Below, piece after piece: positions 1 through 5,113 of a stretch of 6,797 bases of DNA (its first letter is position 1; every line of letters starts with the position of its first letter). The notes under the pieces are model-generated. The model worked only from the letters and a program-made list of their open reading frames with translations. It was not told the DNA's origin and made no database searches. The DNA is taken from contig PMDE01000122.1 of NCBI GenBank assembly GCA_003154335.1, positions 200 through 6,996 on the forward strand, read 5' to 3'. Source of the stretch: Methanoregula sp. (GTDB lineage: Archaea > Halobacteriota > Methanomicrobia > Methanomicrobiales > Methanospirillaceae). A program made the position numbers and the translations under genes.

Positions 1-367
1 TTGAAAGAAAACTTTTGATCTTTTTTGTTTTCACGAGGAATCGTTAAAGGATTTCTACTGAGCCAATAAAACATAACTTTTTTTTATATAATGTAAAAAA
101 AGGAGATTTTTATGTATCTTTACTTCAAAAACTGAGTTTGCCCAAAGAACAAGAAAACTTTCATTTTTTAATTATTCGGGAAAAAATTTCAAAATATTTT
201 ATATGTTTTTACTGATTCTCGCTATTTCTCTTTCAATAGGTACCGGGAACTTCTTTCCCATATATACCCATATAAAAGGGAAAAACAGGATCAGGAGCGT
301 AAGGGCAAAAACATTTTCTAAAAAGCAGTGAGATGGCCCGATACTTTTTGAAATTAATCCATAATCG
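1..367. other. AT-rich spacer without a convincing gene
   Basis: I see no sustained reading frame on either strand. The stretch holds many A and T runs, a TATA-like tract at 83-90 (TTTATATA), an SD-like AAAGGAGA at 98-105 followed by a seven-codon ORF (112-135, stop TGA), another TATA-like string (CATATAAAAGG, 269-279), and the hairpins at 245-283 listed separately. Short ORFs such as 333-371 (12 codons) look like chance. It may contain eroded gene remnants, but nothing can be named. It lies downstream of the minus-strand KTSC gene, so the right-hand part is probably that gene's 3' region. Confidence 0.6.
245..283. repeat. Overlapping inverted repeats (two alternative hairpins)
   Basis: TTCCC at 255-259 can pair with GGGAA at 245-249 (5-nt loop CTTCT). 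Alternatively TTTCCC at 254-259 can pair with GGGAAA at 278-283, enclosing a second inner stem TATAT (261-265) / ATATA (270-274) with an ACCC loop. The two structures exclude each other because they share one arm. Neither is followed by a clean T run, so a plain intrinsic terminator is unlikely. They lie about 85-120 nt beyond the KTSC stop codon. In such AT-rich DNA, chance pairing remains possible. Confidence 0.4.
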
Positions 368-592
368 CTAGAGTGTTAGTTTATCGAGACGCTTCGATCG
401 ATATCTGTTTTTTATCTTGTCAGTAAAAAATGTCCCGGTTGATTGGGCACTGATAAGATTCGCATAAATTTGGGAAGGAACATTTTGATATTGAAAGACC
501 ATCCCGGAATGAAACTCAATTTCTAAATTCTTTAAATTGTTATCGTAACCTACTGTTTTCAGGTTACAGGATTGAACAGCTTGCCTTTCCAA
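368..592 (-). CDS. Small KTSC-domain protein
   Basis: This 74-residue protein matches the KTSC domain (a small fold named after lysyl-tRNA synthetase C-terminal homologues) over almost its whole length. Recognisable family features are S8 and the GYD turn at 15-17, the LEIEF strand at 23-27, G30, the VFQYQNVP strand-turn at 32-39, Y43, the G53-T-F-F segment and the closing IKNRY at 60-64. Stand-alone KTSC proteins are usually of this size; their molecular role is not settled, though a nucleic-acid-related or small-ligand role has been suggested. The start is TTG: an in-frame TGA lies three codons upstream and no ATG or GTG is available, while GGTGAT at 598-603 gives a perfect anti-SD match 5 nt away. 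The gene stands alone on its strand between two AT-rich spacers. Single-gene KTSC proteins often sit in accessory or phage-derived regions, but no mobile element is visible here. Confidence 0.85.
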   Translation of the reverse strand: MERQAVQSCNLKTVGYDNNLKNLEIEFHSGMVFQYQNVPSQIYANLISAQSTGTFFTDKIKNRYRSKRLDKLTL

Positions 593-597
593 AAGAA

Positions 598-603
598 ATC
601 ACC
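598..603 (-). promoter_or_regulatory. Shine-Dalgarno site fixing the TTG start of the KTSC gene
   Basis: On the minus strand this reads GGTGAT, complementary to the 3' end of archaeal 16S rRNA, 5 nt before the TTG at 592-590. It is the main argument for a non-ATG start. Confidence 0.75.
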
Positions 604-654
604 ATATACCATTTGTTCTGTGAACTGATAATGTTTGGTAACAATAAAATCTGA

Positions 655-672
655 AATATTTATATAGGTTTT
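655..672 (-). promoter_or_regulatory. Probable TATA promoter of the KTSC gene
   Basis: On the minus strand the sequence reads TATATAAATA (666-657), preceded by an A-rich stretch that could act as a BRE. Initiation about 25 nt downstream would fall near 637 and leave a leader of roughly 45 nt containing the GGTGAT SD. The box is partly symmetrical, so plus-strand use cannot be excluded. Confidence 0.45.
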
Positions 673-844
673 TATTCAGGGAAGTAATTCGATCAAGACG
701 ATCTTTTTTTTTGATTGAAAAGATGGAGTTCGGAATCGAATCTTTTTTACAAATCTTTAACAGAACATTGCCGTTCAATGATTTTTTTCCAGAATTTCAG
801 AATATATTAAAATGATCTTGGAAACCTATTGCCTTACACAACAG

Positions 845-856
845 GTTCAAATGAAC
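845..856. promoter_or_regulatory. Small dyad upstream of the ArsR-type regulator
   Basis: GTTCA and TGAAC form a perfect inverted repeat separated by AA. It lies about 110 bp before the regulator start and just past where transcription would begin if the TATA-like AATATATTAAA at 801-811 is used. Winged-helix dimers commonly bind such dyads near their own promoters, so an autoregulatory operator is possible. The arms are only 5 bp and chance is a real alternative. Confidence 0.25.
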
Positions 857-963
857 TCTTAATGAAATTATTGCTTTGATCTCAAAGACCCGGATCCATT
901 TTTTCCTATCAGGTTGCAATGTACATTAATTCTAAATAATTTCAAAACTAACATTAGGTAAAG

Positions 964-1590
964 ATGTATGACGCTATTGAGGTTTCCCGCCTGCTCGACA
1001 TTCTTGGAAACCGAAATCGAAGGCGTATTATTGAACTATTGCGGCAGAAACCCTGTTTTGTAACAGAAATCTCTGAGACTCTGGTGATTTCACCCAAAGC
1101 AGTCATAGATCATCTCCAGATGATGGAGAGGGAATCAATTCTGTCCTGCCAGATGGATAACAGGCGCCGGAAATATTATTACCTCGAGAATGATATTCTC
1201 ATTGATATTAATCTTAAGCATTTTAGGGGATTTACTGTTATTTTGGATAACCGTGGTGCTGAAAATACTCCACTCCAAAACTCAGTGACCTTACTGGGAA
1301 GAATGATCAAAGCCCATGATATGATTCTCGCCAATCTTGAACAGGTCAATCATGATATAGAAACAAAAATGAATGACCTTGCCCGAAACCATAAAGATTT
1401 ATTCAGGAGCGATCGAGAGATCATTATAATTATTGCACTCTCTCATAATTCTCTGACCTTTCAGGAATTGGAAGATGTTACTGAAGTATCACCAAAAGAT
1501 CTGAATGAAATTCTAAAACGTTTCGAGCGGAATGGTCTCATTGATCAGATAAAAGACAGATATACAGTACGAGGAATACATGCAGAATAA
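964..1590 (+). CDS. ArsR-family transcriptional regulator with two winged-helix domains
   Basis: The 208-residue protein starts with a canonical archaeal ArsR-type winged helix at about residues 6-75: LLDILGNRNRRRIIELL (helix 1-2), then FVTEISETLVISPKAVIDHLQMME (helix-turn-helix with recognition helix) and a basic wing NRRRKYYYL at 66-74. A helical linker at about 105-145 could be a dimerisation coiled coil. A second HTH-like unit occupies about 148-203 (REIIIIIALSHNSLTFQELE, then SPKDLNEILKRFERNGLI and a short wing). No cysteine or histidine cluster typical of metal-sensing ArsR proteins is evident (only C31 and C61), so the signal is unknown. The ATG at 964 is preceded by AGGT (956-959), a modest SD. 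It is the first gene of an operon and overlaps the Hsp20-like gene by 11 nt, which suggests it controls that gene and perhaps itself. Related double-wHTH regulators are common in methanogens. No natural target can be read from the sequence. Confidence 0.85.
   Translation: MYDAIEVSRLLDILGNRNRRRIIELLRQKPCFVTEISETLVISPKAVIDHLQMMERESILSCQMDNRRRKYYYLENDILIDINLKHFRGFTVILDNRGAENTPLQNSVTLLGRMIKAHDMILANLEQVNHDIETKMNDLARNHKDLFRSDREIIIIIALSHNSLTFQELEDVTEVSPKDLNEILKRFERNGLIDQIKDRYTVRGIHAE
1571..1574 (+). promoter_or_regulatory. SD of the Hsp20-like gene inside the regulator gene
   Basis: GAGG lies 5 nt before the ATG at 1580, inside the last codons of the regulator gene. This arrangement supports translational coupling of the two genes. 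Confidence 0.6.
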
Positions 1591-2026
1591 TCCGAACGGT
1601 CCTTATGACGATGTTTTTCAGAATCTGGCAAAAATTGTCGAAGACCTCGTTAAAAATATGCCCGATAACCAGCATGCTCGGATAGTAGGATATACAATAA
1701 TTACGCGCCATCCTGCTTCCGGGGACCCTGAAGTTTACCGGGATAGTAATTCGGATGATGACGGGGAAATTCCGTATGAAGTGGTGGAATCTGATGATAT
1801 GATTTATATCACTGCTAAACTCCCTGCGAATTTAAAAAACGCTCCATTTATTGATATCCAGGTGAGCAGTGTCCATATTTGTGTCGATAACCGGGCAATG
1901 ACAATTACACTAAGTCAACCCGTTGACAGAATTCATAGCTACTACCGTATTCATCGTGGTGTAATGGATTTCACGCTTAAAAAAATTAATACTGATAATT
2001 TTATCTCTGGAAAATTTCAAGGGTAG
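1580..2026 (+). CDS. Divergent Hsp20/alpha-crystallin-like small heat shock protein
   Basis: This is a 148-residue acidic protein. Residues 1-35 form a predicted amphipathic helix (YDDVFQNLAKIVEDLVKNMP), followed by ARIVGYTIIT at 33-42 and an Asp/Glu-rich linker at about 48-64. The rest resembles an alpha-crystallin beta sandwich: YEVVESDDMIYITAKLP at 66-82 (the usual early strands), a strand pair around 91-112, and the family signature near the end, VDRIHSYYRIHRGVMDFTL at 115-132, where RGVMDFTL stands in for the usual NGVLEVTL. The C-terminal IXI oligomerisation motif is not evident, so it may form small assemblies. The layout recalls the Hsp20-like proteins of archaea that include GvpH, but no gas-vesicle genes are here. 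Holdase activity in the cytoplasm is inferred from family membership. It is co-transcribed with and overlaps the upstream regulator, implying regulated, possibly stress-induced expression. Confidence 0.72.
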   Translation: MQNNPNGPYDDVFQNLAKIVEDLVKNMPDNQHARIVGYTIITRHPASGDPEVYRDSNSDDDGEIPYEVVESDDMIYITAKLPANLKNAPFIDIQVSSVHICVDNRAMTITLSQPVDRIHSYYRIHRGVMDFTLKKINTDNFISGKFQG

Positions 2027-2108
2027 TTTAGTACTTTAAAAAATCTCAAAATTCGTTACGATATGTTGTAACAATTATTTCTCATAATGTCTTTATCCCG
2101 TTGTCGGA

Positions 2109-2126
2109 TCTGTTTTATCAAACAGA
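2109..2126 (+). repeat. 7-bp hairpin downstream of the Hsp20-like gene
   Basis: TCTGTTT and AAACAGA pair perfectly around a TATC loop, 83 nt after the Hsp20-like stop codon. There is no following T run, so it may be a 3'-UTR processing or stability element rather than a terminator. Confidence 0.35.
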
Positions 2127-2335
2127 ATGAAAGTTCGCTTCCCTTACTGATTGTTTCTTTATACAATGAGATAATGAAACGTTTTCGGAATAGAAGAAAA
2201 ACGACATTGCAATTTAAAAACATATGAAAATTACATCATTAATTTTTGGCTGTTTCAGAAAATCCTAAGACTCTTAACCTGATGGCAGAACGAAAATAAT
2301 CTTTTTTAGTGGAGAGAACTGGGCGTGAAAACATG

Positions 2336-2343
2336 TTTTTTTT
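2336..2343 (+). terminator. Possible oligo-T terminator of the regulator/Hsp20 operon
   Basis: Eight consecutive T residues occur about 310 nt past the Hsp20-like stop; a shorter T6 lies at 2302-2307. Oligo-T on the non-template strand is sufficient for archaeal RNA polymerase termination. Which run is used cannot be decided from sequence. Confidence 0.25.
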
Positions 2344-2405
2344 ATGAAAGCGGCAAAAAACGATCTTACAAAATTTTTTATATGGAGAAACCGGAAGATT
2401 TTTAA

Positions 2406-2516
2406 ATGGGAATGAATTTTTTTTCGATGACTGATAACATTGTTAAAAAAATCCCCCCATTATTCAAACTTTTTTTGGATTTTGACATCAAAAGTGAAAT
2501 AGTAAAAAGGGAATAA
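2406..2516 (+). CDS. Candidate 36-residue small protein (unconfirmed)
   Basis: An uninterrupted 36-codon ORF runs from ATG to TAA; the peptide begins MGMNFFSMTDN and ends with a Lys/Asp/Glu-rich tail (DFDIKSEIVKRE). A TATA-like TTTTTTATAT at 2373-2382 would place transcription start at about 2404, giving a nearly leaderless message; a GGAAG at 2393-2397 is a poor SD. No domain or homologue is recognised. The ORF is convergent to nrdD, ending 16 nt from the nrdD stop. Because the DNA is rich in A and T homopolymers, chance is the stronger explanation. Confidence 0.15.
   Translation: MGMNFFSMTDNIVKKIPPLFKLFLDFDIKSEIVKRE
2445..2460 (-). terminator. Possible terminator of nrdH-nrdD
   Basis: On the minus strand a G6 run is followed by A and T7, about 75 nt beyond the nrdD stop. 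The T tract fits archaeal oligo-T termination; the G run is unlikely to form a stem. Weak T runs closer to the stop (around 2509-2501) are an alternative. Confidence 0.3.
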
Positions 2517-2532
2517 ATTACCATGATGCTGA

Positions 2533-4716
2533 TTATGCTTTAATGGGGAAATCTGATTGGACCCACGGAGAAGGTACATTCTTTTCCAAATTCATTTCAC
2601 GAAACTGACGAAGGGATACCGTAATATCCCGGGTGAAGGCAAAATATCCGATCTGGGTATTCCGGCAGAGCTTCATCGCCATTTCCATGAGTCCTCGCGG
2701 GTCGGGACGTGCCTCGCCTAACCAGATATGGAAAATGTTACCGCCGTCGACGATAGGGAAAAAAACATGTTCAATTTCCATTCTTTTGGTAAGCGGGATA
2801 TTTGCTCCGGGTGCGACATGTGTACCGTTTGTATAATAAACCGGGAGATCGCGGCTCTTTCCTAAATTTTCCAGACTCTCTTCTAAATCGCCCTTTATCA
2901 CCTTTACAGCAAAATCGTGATAACGACGGTCGAGCAGATCAGCAACCGCAAATCTTTGACCGGTTGTCTCTGCAGGTGTCCGGGCAAGTGCAATAGTCAT
3001 ATTGTTCTTCTTGGAAAGTTCATGTGCATAAAGTTCCATTTCTGTCATTGCGCGAATTGCGAGCCTGAATGCATCTTTGGATTCATGAAGTTGTTTACCT
3101 GTATGATGTTGGACCATCTCATTAACACCGACAACCCCGATTGTGTAAACGAGACCTTCCAGATCAACCGCAATTGCACCACGGTCTCCAGTATTAGGAT
3201 CTTTTGGGTGTTGCATTGCAAACGGCATCCTGCTGTTTGTCCGAATCAGGTCCATCCAACGGCGCTTGATCTTGAAGATTTCCACTGCAACATCCATAAG
3301 ACCTTTAAGTTCGGCATAGAGTCGGGTATCATCTCGCTCAGCGTTGTATGCTGCACGAGGGCAATTTACAGAAACGACCTGCCAGGATCCCATCGAGAAA
3401 TGACGACCTTCTTCAAAGAATAACTTCTTATCAAAATCCGAATCTGTGTCTGCCACCGTTGAGAATTGATATGCACAACACTGGTAGCAGGAAATGCCTT
3501 TACCTGCCCCCCGGTATGCGGGCAACTGATTATCGTAGTAAGGTGTTCCAAACTTTGAAGCCAGCTCAAATGTCATGAGGTATAATTCCTGGAAAGTGGG
3601 AAGTTCAGGGTTTTTTTGATTGAACTCTTCGCGCTCATTCATAAAGTCTGGTTCAATTGAAATCTCCGGTTTTGGAAAGTTAAAAGGTTTACCCCAATAA
3701 TCCCCTTCAAGCATTACTTCCATAAGTGCTTTGAACAGTAGGCGAACTTCACGCTCGAATTCCCCGTACGTTCGTCTTGGTGCAGATTTGCCATCCCATA
3801 TTTTGCCCTTGTAAATGCATGGTTTGTCCTGCCAGAGTGTCGGGACACCCGGCGAAAGCTGTATCGATGAGAAAACGAGCTGACCCCCCCGTGCAACCAT
3901 CATTTGTGTCATTTCATACACAAACATCTGCATGTTCTGTTTAATTTCATTATACACCATTCCTTCCATGTATGGTGCAAGGAATGTGAGGAAGTTGTAA
4001 TAACCCTGCCCCCCGGCAAAATTTGTCTGCGCAGATCCAAGTGCTTTTACGGCATGGAGGATTGCCACTTCAGCCCGCTTGGCAGGACCGGCAACCGAAG
4101 CCTTTGTTCCGTTGCCATCAGGCATCAACCCATAATATAAGAAATAGCGTAAATCCCAGTCCTGGCAGAACGGGCGAGTTCCGAAATACTCAAGATCGTG
4201 AATATGCATTTCACCGGAAAGATGATGGTCAGCGAGTTCGGGTGGAAGTTGAAGAAGGTACTGTTCTTTTGAAATTTTATCCGCTTTCTTTTTGTGTGAA
4301 GTCTCGGCATTTTCCTGGAGATTTGCATTATCGTGTGCTTCAAAACCTCGACCCACATCGATCTGATGTGCGTCAAAAACCGGCGTACCGACACGAGTGG
4401 AGACATTGCGGTACTGAATCATTCCCTTTTCCAGTAGCGTGATGTTGACAATTTCACGGATGAGAGGGCCGGAGAGGGACTTCAGTCCCATATTCTTGAT
4501 GCGGTTTTCTACGTCATGCGCTATTTCTTGTGCGGTTGTTTCGTCTGCGCCTTTGTATCCGTAAAAAGTTTCGACAAGCTTTGTTTCCTCGACAATCTGT
4601 CGAACAATCCTGTTGCGGTCCCATTCGATAATATGCCCGTCAGATGTTCGGACAGAGGGGAGAATAGGAACGGTAATTCCTGAAAATGTAAGTTGTTTAG
4701 TCTCCCTATGCGCCAT
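2533..4716 (-). CDS. Anaerobic (class III) ribonucleoside-triphosphate reductase lacking a recognisable glycyl-radical tail
   Basis: NrdD reduces ribonucleotides to deoxyribonucleotides by radical chemistry in the anaerobic cytoplasm. In this 727-residue protein an ATP cone occupies about residues 20-110 (VRTSDGHIIEWDRNRIVRQI), the allosteric nucleotide site. The catalytic barrel follows: MHIHDLEYFGTRPFCQDWD at 170-188, with C184 placed like the first active-site cysteine of E. coli NrdD; GGQLVFSSIQLSPGVP at 277-292; SCYQCC at 409-414, a likely thiyl-radical site by position; GVNEMVQHHTG at 530-540; TPAETTGQRFA at 580-590; YTNGTHVAPG at 628-637; GGNIFHIWLGE at 658-668. Known class III enzymes end with two CxxC zinc pairs and an RVxGY glycyl motif (G580 in phage T4). 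Here the protein stops about 35 residues after IGYFAFTRD (689-697), and C684 is the only cysteine after C452, so the zinc site and radical glycine are absent. The ATG overlaps the nrdH stop by one base (TAATG), with GGGTGA 3 nt upstream. No nrdG activase is in the window. The family assignment is secure; activity is uncertain. Confidence 0.93.
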   Translation of the reverse strand: MAHRETKQLTFSGITVPILPSVRTSDGHIIEWDRNRIVRQIVEETKLVETFYGYKGADETTAQEIAHDVENRIKNMGLKSLSGPLIREIVNITLLEKGMIQYRNVSTRVGTPVFDAHQIDVGRGFEAHDNANLQENAETSHKKKADKISKEQYLLQLPPELADHHLSGEMHIHDLEYFGTRPFCQDWDLRYFLYYGLMPDGNGTKASVAGPAKRAEVAILHAVKALGSAQTNFAGGQGYYNFLTFLAPYMEGMVYNEIKQNMQMFVYEMTQMMVARGGQLVFSSIQLSPGVPTLWQDKPCIYKGKIWDGKSAPRRTYGEFEREVRLLFKALMEVMLEGDYWGKPFNFPKPEISIEPDFMNEREEFNQKNPELPTFQELYLMTFELASKFGTPYYDNQLPAYRGAGKGISCYQCCAYQFSTVADTDSDFDKKLFFEEGRHFSMGSWQVVSVNCPRAAYNAERDDTRLYAELKGLMDVAVEIFKIKRRWMDLIRTNSRMPFAMQHPKDPNTGDRGAIAVDLEGLVYTIGVVGVNEMVQHHTGKQLHESKDAFRLAIRAMTEMELYAHELSKKNNMTIALARTPAETTGQRFAVADLLDRRYHDFAVKVIKGDLEESLENLGKSRDLPVYYTNGTHVAPGANIPLTKRMEIEHVFFPIVDGGNIFHIWLGEARPDPRGLMEMAMKLCRNTQIGYFAFTRDITVSLRQFREMNLEKNVPSPWVQSDFPIKA

Positions 4717-4985
4717 TATTCACCCTTAATCAGCTGTGAGAGGTGCTCTCCATCCAGTTTGCCAGCAGGAAAAAGATCTTCAGACGTATAGAAATCAGTA
4801 TCCTTTTGTAAAACAGGAGCTTCATTAACAAACACTCCATTCATGCGCAGTTCAGTGAGTGATTCCGCAGTCGAAAGGTCGGCCTCTCTAAATTGGTACC
4901 CCCCAGTTTTCAAAAAAGTTTTCAACAGGTCACAATTCGGACAATATTCAAGTGTATATACAATTAGTCGCGGATTTTTCAGCAC
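4716..4985 (-). CDS. NrdH-like glutaredoxin/thioredoxin-fold redoxin
   Basis: The 89-residue protein has a glutaredoxin-like fold: strand LIVYTLEYCPNC (7-18) with the redox pair C15-P-N-C18, helix LLKTFLKTGGY (20-30), strand FREADLS (32-38), the cis-proline segment EAPVLQ (55-60, P57) and a C-terminal helix. The gene sits directly before nrdD and overlaps it by one base. For Methanosarcina barkeri a conserved thioredoxin-like NrdH from the RNR operon, reduced by a ferredoxin disulfide reductase, has been shown to feed electrons to class III RNR; the same role is inferred here. No ferredoxin disulfide reductase gene is in the window. The start is GTG: an in-frame TGA lies seven codons upstream, no ATG is available, and GAGGGTG at 4991-4997 is correctly spaced. 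A generic glutaredoxin role is the alternative, but the operon position argues for NrdH. Confidence 0.85.
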   Translation of the reverse strand: MLKNPRLIVYTLEYCPNCDLLKTFLKTGGYQFREADLSTAESLTELRMNGVFVNEAPVLQKDTDFYTSEDLFPAGKLDGEHLSQLIKGE

Positions 4986-5113
4986 AACACCACCCTCACT
5001 CTCTCATCTATGAATTGGGAATGGCGGATAAAAAAACTTGTTTTATGCAACTGAGCCTGCGAATTCCCGGCAATCGATTATCATTTGTAGTGGTATGAAA
5101 TAATAGTACGGTA
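4986..5113. promoter_or_regulatory. Divergent promoter region for nrdH-nrdD and thpR-cca
   Basis: The 128-bp gap serves two diverging operons. On the minus strand, TTTTTTTATC (5036-5027) or GCATAAAAC (5048-5040) are TATA candidates that would start nrdHD near 5006 or 5020. For thpR, GATTATCATT (5077-5086) is the best placed box, with a start around 5105 and a very short leader. A dyad, AAAAC-TT-GTTTT (5033-5044), lies at the minus-strand boxes and could be an operator or just back-to-back A/T tracts. No recognisable NrdR box was seen. Confidence 0.4.
4991..4997 (-). promoter_or_regulatory. SD site of nrdH supporting a GTG start
   Basis: On the minus strand it reads GAGGGTG, 5 nt before the GTG at 4985-4983. 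Together with the upstream in-frame TGA it fixes the start. Confidence 0.6.

Larger units (their letters stand above)
593..963. other. AT-rich divergent spacer between the KTSC gene and the regulator operon
   Basis: This 371-bp spacer separates two divergent units and must hold both promoters. Besides the minus-strand TATA box it contains AATATATTAAA (801-811), a candidate plus-strand TATA with a leader of about 130 nt, and CTAAATAAT (932-940), which would place initiation almost at the regulator's ATG (964). A short dyad lies at 845-856. Two tiny overlapping ORFs are present: 723-815 (30 codons) and 812-862 (16 codons), sharing ATGA. The first has a protein-like composition (FNRTLPFNDFFPEF) but no SD, so it may be the remnant of a lost gene. 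No RNA gene was recognised. Confidence 0.5.
2027..2532. other. 506-bp spacer between convergent transcription units
   Basis: No long reading frame is present. Visible structures are a short GTTAC/GTAAC repeat (2055-2072), the 7-bp hairpin at 2109-2126, the plus-strand T run at 2336-2343, the 11-bp palindrome TAACATTGTTA (2435-2445) and a minus-strand T7 at 2451-2445. Archaeal termination needs little more than oligo-T, so both operons can end here. A 36-codon ORF at 2406-2516 is listed separately. No codon pair for Gly-Tyr occurs on the minus strand in any frame, so a displaced glycyl-radical tail of NrdD is not hidden here. Confidence 0.6.

Noticed and set aside
112..135. Seven-codon ORF after a strong AAAGGAGA SD-like sequence
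   Set aside because: Too short to assign, and purine runs are common in this AT-rich stretch; it is mentioned only as part of the spacer.
690..704. Direct repeat CGATC-AAGA-CGATC
   Set aside because: Only five bases and two copies; not enough for an operator or CRISPR-like repeat.
841..862. GGTTCAAAT at 844-852 resembling a tRNA T-loop
   Set aside because: The expected C after the loop and a 5-bp T stem are missing, and no acceptor, D or anticodon arms surround it.
2633..4442. Several open frames on both strands of 60-168 codons overlapping nrdD (for example 2917-3423 plus and 4125-4406 minus)
   Set aside because: They are shadows of the long, clearly conserved nrdD frame, show no domain pattern and have low-complexity or Cys/His-rich chance composition.
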